Of a DNA stretch of 64,000 bases, positions 58,432 to 64,000 are shown piece after piece (the stretch's first letter is position 1; each line of letters opens with the position of its first letter). The stretch spans positions 868,001-932,000 of the forward strand of contig NZ_CP061292.1 of assembly GCF_018687475.1 (NCBI RefSeq). Direction: 5' to 3'. Source of the DNA: Polynucleobacter sp. MWH-UH24A (GTDB lineage Bacteria; Pseudomonadota; Gammaproteobacteria; Burkholderiales; Burkholderiaceae). The position numbers and the translations under genes are program-made. The notes under the pieces are model-generated. The model saw only the letters and a list, made by a program, of their open reading frames with translations. It was not told where the DNA came from and did no database searches.

Positions 58432-59037
58432 ATGCCCGATCATCCTGATCTGCTGATTGTTTATTTACATGGATTTCGGTCCTCACCGAACTCCTCAAAA
58501 GCCCAGTTAACCAAGGATGCCATTGCATCCTTGGTCGAGAAGGGCAAGTCAATTCACTGGTATTGCCCCCAACTACCGCCATCGCCTGGCGAAGCAATTG
58601 CTATAGTTAAGACCAATATTGCAGCAGTAAAACCTAAACGCATCAGCTTTATCGGTTCATCGCTTGGCGGATTTTATGCAACGCATTTGGCCGAGCAGTT
58701 TCCCAATGCACGTGCTGTGTTACTGAATCCAGCAGTGCGAGCCGCTCGGGAGTTAGCGCCCTACGTTGGGCAACTCACTGCCTATGACAGCGATGAACCT
58801 TTTGATTGGCGAGCAGAGTATGTCGAGCAGTTGCGTCAACAACAGGTGGAAAAGATAACGCATCCCGAGCGCTATTTGTTAGTTGCAGCAACCGGTGACG
58901 AGTTGCTTGATTGGCATGAGATGGTCGACTTTTACCCCAATGCAAACCATGAAGTCATTGAGGGGAGCGATCATGGCATTACCGAGTATCCCTTGTATCT
59001 CGATCGGGTGGTTCACTTCGCCTGCTATCTCGACTAA
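58432..59037 (+). CDS. YqiA/YcfP-type esterase (alpha/beta hydrolase)
   Basis: The 201-residue protein has IVYLHGFRSSPNSSKAQ at the oxyanion strand, the nucleophile elbow FIGSSLGGFYATHLAE near residue 74, ATGDELLDWHEM near 153 and EGSDHGITEY with the His near 184, as in YqiA-family esterases. It starts 6 bases after glxR, so it is co-transcribed with the glyoxylate genes, although no link to glyoxylate chemistry is known. Its stop abuts the stop of the convergent LysR gene (TAA then TTA). Confidence 0.88.
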   Translation: MPDHPDLLIVYLHGFRSSPNSSKAQLTKDAIASLVEKGKSIHWYCPQLPPSPGEAIAIVKTNIAAVKPKRISFIGSSLGGFYATHLAEQFPNARAVLLNPAVRAARELAPYVGQLTAYDSDEPFDWRAEYVEQLRQQQVEKITHPERYLLVAATGDELLDWHEMVDFYPNANHEVIEGSDHGITEYPLYLDRVVHFACYLD

Positions 59038-59898
59038 TTAATGAGCGGAGTTAGCTCCGGTTCTAAACTGCTCTTCGATGGCCTTGGTAATTTTGGTGCG
59101 AGCATGATTCTTGCGCTCTAGTAGACCTACCCGACGATAAATGGTTTTACGAGGTGGATTGGCAATTACGATGCGTTTGTCTTTGTTCCACTCGACATTG
59201 GCCAGTTTTGGCACCACGGCATAGCCAAAGCCTTGACGAACTAATTCAATAATGGCCTCAACCGAGTTAACCACCATGCTGTTGCGGATCTCCAGACCAT
59301 TGACTCGAATAAACCGATCGACTAGCTCCCCAGTCCAGGTTTTGGGTTCAAACCGAATGAAGGGTAGATTTGATGGATCCTTGCCCTTGGGGTAAATCAA
59401 AATCATCGCTTCCTCATACAACAAAGTCCAGCGAATACTTTTTGGTAACGCGTAGGGAGACTCCGTCACAATCGCCGCATCGAGTAGACCATCGATCACC
59501 TGCTGCAAGAAGTCGCTCGATAGGCCTGTGCTAATTTTTAGTTCAAGGCCAGGATACTCATCTTTCAAATGATCCAGTGTTTTGCCAAATTGCCCCATCA
59601 AACTTGAAACAAGCGCGCCCACGGTGAGTGAGCCCGATAGCCCAGTTCGAAACTGACTTCCAAGGGATTCGTAGCGGGAGAGGATGTCTTGGATGGGTTC
59701 GATTAGAGCGCGGCCCTGATTATTAAGAATCAGTGAGCGCTTATTGCGATCAAATAATGTCACCCCCAATTCAGCCTCTAACTGGGCTAGCTGCTGTCCT
59801 GCTGCAGCAGGGGTTAAGCCAATCTCACGGGCGGCGGCAGCCACGCTACTGTGACGCGTAATGGCAATGAAGTTTTTGAGAACCCGAATACTGGACAT
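59038..59898 (-). CDS. LysR-family regulator divergent from the dehydrogenase/hydro-lyase cassette
   Basis: The 286-residue protein has the LysR helix-turn-helix (FIAITRHSSVAAAAREIGLTPAAAGQQLAQLEAELG) and an effector domain (LTVGALVSSLMGQFGKTLDHLKDEYPGLELKI). The intergenic region to the cassette is 82 bases and contains an inverted repeat. The position strongly suggests that it controls the cassette, with a dicarboxylate as effector; both are inferences. Confidence 0.9.
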   Translation of the reverse strand: MSSIRVLKNFIAITRHSSVAAAAREIGLTPAAAGQQLAQLEAELGVTLFDRNKRSLILNNQGRALIEPIQDILSRYESLGSQFRTGLSGSLTVGALVSSLMGQFGKTLDHLKDEYPGLELKISTGLSSDFLQQVIDGLLDAAIVTESPYALPKSIRWTLLYEEAMILIYPKGKDPSNLPFIRFEPKTWTGELVDRFIRVNGLEIRNSMVVNSVEAIIELVRQGFGYAVVPKLANVEWNKDKRIVIANPPRKTIYRRVGLLERKNHARTKITKAIEEQFRTGANSAH

Positions 59899-59912
59899 GA
59901 ACTTGATCGTAA

Positions 59913-59940
59913 AGTATTTCTTTATCTGAATTAAAATACT
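59913..59940. promoter_or_regulatory. Inverted repeat, candidate LysR operator
   Basis: AGTATTT (59913-59919) and AAATACT (59934-59940) are perfect 7-bp inverted arms around 14 bases. The centre is about 54 bases before the cassette's ATG, the distance expected of a LysR recognition site. The region is very A/T-rich, which weakens the case a little. Confidence 0.55.
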
Positions 59941-59968
59941 ATTCGATTTATTTTTTATTGTCTATCCC

Positions 59969-59974
59969 TATAAT
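59969..59974 (+). promoter_or_regulatory. TATAAT box of the cassette, implying a leaderless transcript
   Basis: TATAAT at 59969-59974 is followed by GTGGAT and the ATG at 59981. There is no -35 consensus at 16-18 bases, consistent with an activator-dependent promoter, and no Shine-Dalgarno sequence. A start 7 bases after the box falls on the ATG. Confidence 0.55.
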
Positions 59975-59980
59975 GTGGAT

Positions 59981-60712
59981 ATGAATGCAAGCATCCTCAA
60001 AGTAAAAGTCTGGCGGGGCACCGATGCCGGTGAGTTCGTCGAGTACGACGTGCCGCGTGCCGCTAATCAAACGGTATTGGACGTAGTGACCTATATCCAG
60101 CGCAAAATTGATCCGACCTTGAGCTATCGCTTTGCCTGCCGTGTTGGAATGTGCGGCTCTTGTGCGATGACCGTCAACGGTAAGGCCCGTTGGACCTGCC
60201 GGACTCATGTGGCCAAAATTGCCGATCAAAATACCCTTGAGATTGCACCCCTGGATAATTTACCCATCATCAAAGATCTGGCAACCGATATGCGCGAGTT
60301 CTTTGACAAAATGAGCAAGGCCGTCGGTTACTTTAAAGGGGACAAGACCCGATTTGATGATTTTGCTCAGGTCAAACCAGATTCAGAGGAACGTCAACTC
60401 GCCAACGCGGGTATTGAATGCATCGGGTGTGGCGTTTGTTATGCATCGTGTGAAGTAGTCTCAGCACGCGATAGTTATTTGGGTCCAGCTGCTCTCAATC
60501 GTGCTTGGACCCTGGTAAACGATGAGCGCGATACTCAGCAATTGGATCGCTTGCGAGCAGTTGCTGGTGATGCAGGCTGTCATTCGTGCCATACGCAAGG
60601 GACTTGTTCAGAGCGCTGCCCCAAACAGATTGAGCCAACCGCAGGAATTGCTGGTTTGAAGAAGATGGTTGGTCGAGCAGCAGTGAGAGGTAGTAAGTGG
60701 GGCAAGCTGTAA
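59981..60712 (+). CDS. SdhB/FrdB-like iron-sulfur subunit
   Basis: The 243-residue protein carries electrons from the flavoprotein to the membrane anchors. FACRVGMCGSCAMTVNGKARWTC (residues 47-69) holds the [2Fe-2S] cysteines, CIGCGVCYASC near residue 147 a [4Fe-4S] set, and CHSCHTQGTCSERCPK near 204 the remaining cluster ligands, with an additional Cys. The start is ATG 59981; a GTG at 59975 would lie directly on the -10 box. Its stop overlaps the next start. Unlike the usual sdhCDAB order, the iron-sulfur gene comes first and the flavoprotein last. Confidence 0.88.
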   Translation: MNASILKVKVWRGTDAGEFVEYDVPRAANQTVLDVVTYIQRKIDPTLSYRFACRVGMCGSCAMTVNGKARWTCRTHVAKIADQNTLEIAPLDNLPIIKDLATDMREFFDKMSKAVGYFKGDKTRFDDFAQVKPDSEERQLANAGIECIGCGVCYASCEVVSARDSYLGPAALNRAWTLVNDERDTQQLDRLRAVAGDAGCHSCHTQGTCSERCPKQIEPTAGIAGLKKMVGRAAVRGSKWGKL

Positions 60713-61062
60713 TGACCAGTAGCGCCATTCTCCAGGCCAAACTTTGGTACTGCCAACGCATCAGTGCGATGGTGCTCACACTGTGTGTCGCAATCCATCT
60801 CATTATCATTTATTACGCCATTCAAGATGGTTTAAGCGCCGGGGAAATCTTGGCACGTACACGCGGCAATCTTGCCTTTGCACTTTTCTACGAGATCTTT
60901 GTTCTAGCCTGTTTTGTTCATGCCCCGATTGGTTTAGCGAATATTCTGCGTGAGAACATCCAAAGTGGGTTTCTGATTCGAGCACTTCCTGTGTTACTTG
61001 CGGCATTCATCCTGATCTTAGGAACAGCCGCGGTCATCGGCGTGGTGTGGGGTACGCCATGA
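60712..61062 (+). CDS. SdhC/FrdC-like membrane anchor subunit 1
   Basis: The 116-residue protein has three membrane helices: ISAMVLTLCVAIHLIIIYYAI, LAFALFYEIFVLACFVHAPIGL and LIRALPVLLAAFILILGTAAVIGV. His near residue 26 and the HAPIGL His are candidate haem or quinone ligands. TAATG overlap with the iron-sulfur gene and ATGA overlap with the next gene show tight coupling. An earlier ATG at 60697 would overlap the iron-sulfur gene more deeply and is less likely. Confidence 0.75.
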   Translation: MTSSAILQAKLWYCQRISAMVLTLCVAIHLIIIYYAIQDGLSAGEILARTRGNLAFALFYEIFVLACFVHAPIGLANILRENIQSGFLIRALPVLLAAFILILGTAAVIGVVWGTP

Positions 61063-61421
61063 GCCAGATAGGGCGTCGACTTGATTTTCGAACGAAGGCG
61101 CATTGGTCTTACTTTGCGTATTACTTGCATCGCGTCTCGGGTCTCTTACTAGCCTGCTTTTTACCCCTTCATTTTTTCCTGCTCTCACGCTCTTTGTATG
61201 GCGAAGCCGAGCTTGGCCGCTATCTGCAATTTACTGATCACCCCATGGTCAAGTTTGGGGAGTGGGGTTTAGTGACCCTGCTAGCCCTTCACCTAATCGG
61301 TGGCACCCGTTTATTGGTCATCGAGTTTGGTATTTGGAAAGGTTTGCGTAAGGCCTGGGTGCAGGTTACATTGATTAGCTCCTTGCTTTGTGGGGCCTTA
61401 TTTTTAATCCTTTCTCGCTAA
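61059..61421 (+). CDS. SdhD/FrdD-like membrane anchor subunit 2
   Basis: The 120-residue protein has SYFAYYLHRVSGLLLACFLPLHFFLLSRSLYG, the HRxSG motif of succinate dehydrogenase cytochrome b subunits, then two further helices (WGLVTLLALHLIGGTRLLVIEFGI and VTLISSLLCGALFLIL). Several His (residues 24, 38, 86) could bind haem. The start is ATG 61059, four bases inside the previous gene. Confidence 0.8.
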   Translation: MSQIGRRLDFRTKAHWSYFAYYLHRVSGLLLACFLPLHFFLLSRSLYGEAELGRYLQFTDHPMVKFGEWGLVTLLALHLIGGTRLLVIEFGIWKGLRKAWVQVTLISSLLCGALFLILSR

Positions 61422-61433
61422 CATCGATCATCT

Positions 61434-62309
61434 ATGGAATTGAACCTGCAACACGTTGAAGACGCATGCAAAGAGCTTTATATCAGGGCCCTGAAATTAC
61501 TACCTGACGATATTAAAGAGGGGATTAACGATCTCAAACGCAAAGAACGTGATGCTCGTGCGCAAGTGGTACTTGGAACCATGGTCACGAATATTGCGGT
61601 GGCTGAACGAGAGGATAACCTGCTCTGTCAAGATACCGGTTTGCCGATCTATAACGTTTGGATTGGTCGCGATGTTCAATTCGATGGAGTTCTCTTAAAG
61701 CAAGCGATTCGAAAGGGGTGCGAGCGAGCCACAACAGAGTATCCACTTCGCTCATCGGTAGTGCATCCGATTACACGCAAGAACAATCACACCTCCTCAG
61801 GCATTGAGATGCCAGCAATTCATCTTGATTTCATGGATAAGCCTGGCGTGATTGAGATTGAAATGATTCCCAAAGGAAGTGGCTCGGAGAATAATTCATT
61901 TTTAAAGATGGCTATACCAGCCGAAGGAATCTTAGGAGTTAAAGCATTTGTGATCGAGAGTGTTGTGAACGCTGGTGGTAAAACCTGCCCACCCACTATT
62001 GTTGGGGTAGGCGTCGGCGGTACATCCGACCAATGCGTCGCACTTGCAAAGCGCGCTGCGACCCGGCCACTTGGTAGCATTTGTAGTGATGCTGAAGGTG
62101 CTAAGTTGGAGAAGGAGTTAAGCGCTGCAGTCAATCAATTAGGAATTGGTCCTCAGGGACTTGGTGGTGATGGTACGGCGTTTGCAGTCCATGTGGAATT
62201 AGCAGCAACGCATATCACCATGAACCCTGTTGCTGTAAATATGCAATGCCATTCGGCACGTCGTGCGCGTGCAACGATTGGATCGCGTGGCATTGAATAC
62301 GGCTTTTAA
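61434..62309 (+). CDS. Class I fumarase / tartrate dehydratase-type hydro-lyase, alpha subunit
   Basis: This is the iron-sulfur half of a heterodimeric hydro-lyase (fumarase class I, L-tartrate dehydratase, mesaconase group). The 291-residue protein has LCQDTGLPIYNVWIG near residue 63, NNHTSSGIEMPAIH near 119, KTCPPTIVGVGVGGTSDQC near 183 and NMQCHSARRARA near 271; three of the Cys ligate the [4Fe-4S] cluster. In E. coli FumA the two halves are fused; here they are split, as in TtdAB. It lies between the membrane anchors and the flavoprotein, so its substrate probably is the flavoprotein's product. Fumarate, mesaconate or tartrate cannot be told apart from sequence. Confidence 0.85.
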   Translation: MELNLQHVEDACKELYIRALKLLPDDIKEGINDLKRKERDARAQVVLGTMVTNIAVAEREDNLLCQDTGLPIYNVWIGRDVQFDGVLLKQAIRKGCERATTEYPLRSSVVHPITRKNNHTSSGIEMPAIHLDFMDKPGVIEIEMIPKGSGSENNSFLKMAIPAEGILGVKAFVIESVVNAGGKTCPPTIVGVGVGGTSDQCVALAKRAATRPLGSICSDAEGAKLEKELSAAVNQLGIGPQGLGGDGTAFAVHVELAATHITMNPVAVNMQCHSARRARATIGSRGIEYGF

Positions 62310-62317
62310 GGACGGTC

Positions 62318-62926
62318 ATGGCACATTACAACCTCGCAACCCCAGTTAGTGAGAGCGATATCCGCAAGTTGAGGATTAACGATACGGTCACCTTGCAACA
62401 AACCTTGTTTGGTATCCGCGATGCGACCCAAATCCATTTATTTGATCGGGGCCGCAAAACTAAATTTGATCTGCAAGGTCATGCCGTGATTCATACGGCA
62501 CCCAATGTTCGCAAAGTACCAGTTAGCCCTGAGTTCCCAGCAGGCTACCAAGCAATTTGCATTGGTACGACCACATCGGATCGGATGGAGCGCTTTACAG
62601 AACCCCTGATGCGAGAATACGGAGTACGCATGATTGTGGGTAAGGGTGGTTTACGGGAGTCATCCGCAAACGCCTTTCAACAATTTGGCGGTGTCTATCT
62701 CGCCATTATTGGTGGTACTGCTGCCCTCGAGACCACTTGGATTGATCAGATTGAGGATGTGGATCTCGATGATCTAAACCCAGAATCACTTTGGAAGTTC
62801 AAGATTAATCAATTTGGTCCTTTATTAGTGGCCATGGATAGCCATGGTGGCAGCATCTATCAAGAAGTGAAGTCTGAGGTTGCAAGTAATAAAGCAGCAG
62901 TACTAAAGAGCTTAGGCATTGTCTAA
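62318..62926 (+). CDS. Class I fumarase / tartrate dehydratase-type hydro-lyase, beta subunit
   Basis: This is the swivelling C-terminal half of the same enzyme. The 202-residue protein has GRKTKFDLQGHAVIHTAPNVRKV near residue 46, AICIGTTTSDRMERFT near 83 and MIVGKGGLRESSANAF near 105, which match FumA C-terminal and TtdB families. It begins 8 bases after the alpha subunit, so a stoichiometric complex is expected. GTTTSDRM is typical of fumarase-type members. Confidence 0.85.
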   Translation: MAHYNLATPVSESDIRKLRINDTVTLQQTLFGIRDATQIHLFDRGRKTKFDLQGHAVIHTAPNVRKVPVSPEFPAGYQAICIGTTTSDRMERFTEPLMREYGVRMIVGKGGLRESSANAFQQFGGVYLAIIGGTAALETTWIDQIEDVDLDDLNPESLWKFKINQFGPLLVAMDSHGGSIYQEVKSEVASNKAAVLKSLGIV

Positions 62927-62941
62927 AGAGAGAAGGGTACT

Positions 62942-64000
62942 ATGACATCGATTGAAACCATAAAGACCGATATCTTGGTTCTTGGCTCCGGTGGGGCGGG
63001 TCTCTTTGCGGCGTTGCATGCGCATCAAGCCAACCCCAACTTGCATATTACGATTGCGGTGAAGGGCCTCCTGGGTAAATGCGGTTGCACCCGCATGGTT
63101 CAAGGTGGTTACAACGTTGCGTTGGCTGAGGGTGATTCGGTTGAGCGTCACTTTATGGATACCATTGAAGGGGGCAAGTGGCTATCCGATCAAGAGCTGG
63201 CTTGGACCTTGGTGACCAAATCGGTTGAACGAATTCATGAACTAGAGAATGAGCTGGGTTGCTTCTTTGATCGCAACCCTGATGGCACGATTCATCAAAA
63301 AGCATTTGCTGGTCAAACCTTTGATCGCACAGTTCACAAGGGCGATCTTACTGGCATCGAAATCATTAATCGCCTAGCCGAGCAAGTATGGGCTCGTGGA
63401 ATCCATCGCCTAGAAGAGCATCGTGCGATTGAGTTAATCAAGAGCGCTGATGGCAAGGCAATCGCGGGCGTATTGATGCTCAATATGCGCACTGGTCAGT
63501 TTGTCATGGTACGTGCCAAGGCAGTATTACTAGGAACCGGTGGCGGCCCCACCATGTACAAATACCACACCCCATCGGGTGATAAAAGCTGTGATGGATT
63601 GGCGATGGCCTTGCGAGCCGGTCTTGTCCTACGTGATATGGAGATGGTGCAGTTCCATCCAACTGGAATGTTAGCTGGACCCGATACGCGCATGACCGGA
63701 ACGGTTCTGGAAGAGGGCTTGCGGGGAGCTGGCGGTTATCTCCTAAATGGTAATCAAGAGCGCTTTATGGGTAACTATGATCCTCGCAACGAGCGTGCTA
63801 CGCGTGACATCGTCTCACGATCGATTTACTCCGAGATGCGCGCTGGTCGAGTCAGTCCAAATGGTGGGGTTTATATTCAGATGCATCACTTAGGCCCCGA
63901 GAATGTACGTAAATTATTTAAAGGAATGGTTGAGCGGTGTGCCGACTCGGGCTTTGATTTAGCGGGCGGACTGGTTGAAGTGGTTCCCACCGCTCACTAC
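62942..64000 (+). CDS. SdhA/FrdA-like flavoprotein, truncated by the window end, with Cys at the FAD-His position
   Basis: The first 353 codons are visible. LVLGSGGAGLFAALHA (residues 13-28) is the FAD-binding fold. MVQFHPTGM and NERATRDIVSRS match catalytic parts of the succinate dehydrogenase / fumarate reductase / aspartate oxidase superfamily, and the window ends in PTAHY, just before the expected MGG. The segment that in SdhA and FrdA contains His-Thr, with the His covalently bound to FAD, reads GCTRMVQGG here; Cys49 replaces the His. FAD is therefore probably non-covalent, as in L-aspartate oxidase. Since NadB is a soluble monomer, the iron-sulfur and anchor genes alongside argue for a quinone-linked complex. 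Confidence 0.88.
   Translation, partial: MTSIETIKTDILVLGSGGAGLFAALHAHQANPNLHITIAVKGLLGKCGCTRMVQGGYNVALAEGDSVERHFMDTIEGGKWLSDQELAWTLVTKSVERIHELENELGCFFDRNPDGTIHQKAFAGQTFDRTVHKGDLTGIEIINRLAEQVWARGIHRLEEHRAIELIKSADGKAIAGVLMLNMRTGQFVMVRAKAVLLGTGGGPTMYKYHTPSGDKSCDGLAMALRAGLVLRDMEMVQFHPTGMLAGPDTRMTGTVLEEGLRGAGGYLLNGNQERFMGNYDPRNERATRDIVSRSIYSEMRAGRVSPNGGVYIQMHHLGPENVRKLFKGMVERCADSGFDLAGGLVEVVPTAHY

Noticed and set aside
59975..59980. GTG at 59975 as the start of the iron-sulfur subunit
   Set aside because: It begins directly after TATAAT and would be upstream of the likely transcription start.
61434..62926. The split hydro-lyase as proven L-tartrate dehydratase (ttdA-ttdB)
   Set aside because: The heterodimer layout fits, but the same layout is used by fumarases and mesaconases, and the neighbours point to a dehydrogenase product instead of tartrate.

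Overview
The window looks like a compact chromosome segment of a free-living betaproteobacterium of the order Burkholderiales. Protein sequences, gene order and a base composition near 50% GC fit Polynucleobacter or a close relative; this is inferred from recognition of the proteins, not from a database search. Genes are tightly packed, no gap without a gene exceeds 300 bases, and there is no rRNA operon, insertion sequence, prophage or CRISPR array.

Layout. 1-4.4 kb: end of an acyl-CoA carboxylase beta subunit, its biotin-carrying alpha subunit, a VOC-fold protein and malate synthase A. 4.4-11.3 kb: tsaB, rimI and a gene for a protein that looks like DNA polymerase III psi (HolD) on a catalytically dead uracil-DNA-glycosylase fold; then lplT, alr (with an apparent CTG start), bamD, rluD and pgeF. 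11.4-17.1 kb: polyhydroxyalkanoate genes phaC-phaB-phaR and phaA, with rimO lying between phaR and phaA. 17.1-22.9 kb: serB and mfd, opposite ispD-ispF. 23-32.2 kb: tRNA-Leu, the protein-quality-control block tig-clpP-clpX-lon (lon has a sigma-32-like promoter), tRNA-Val, a PpiD that lacks its parvulin domain, tesA and a lone YbbA/LolD-type ATPase. 32.2-47.3 kb: purL, a spermidine-synthase-like methyltransferase, acnB, pyrG-kdsA-eno-ftsB, hslO, gltX and a tRNA trio (Ala, Glu, Asp).

47.3-54.8 kb is more accessory: two paralogous exported proteins of unknown function, a TauD-like dioxygenase, an orphan tricarboxylate-binding (TctC/Bug) protein, an M48 metalloprotease lipoprotein, an acetolactate-synthase-like ThDP enzyme and a LysR regulator. 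54.9-59.0 kb is the glyoxylate-to-glycerate pathway gcl-hyi-glxR plus a YqiA-type esterase.

59.0-64.0 kb is the most unusual part: a LysR gene divergent from a cassette encoding an iron-sulfur subunit, two small membrane anchors, both halves of a class I fumarase-type hydro-lyase and a succinate-dehydrogenase-like flavoprotein cut by the window end. The flavoprotein has Cys where succinate dehydrogenases carry the FAD-linking His, so the complex is probably not an ordinary succinate dehydrogenase. Together the genes could dehydrogenate and hydrate a C4 or C5 dicarboxylate, or run the reverse.
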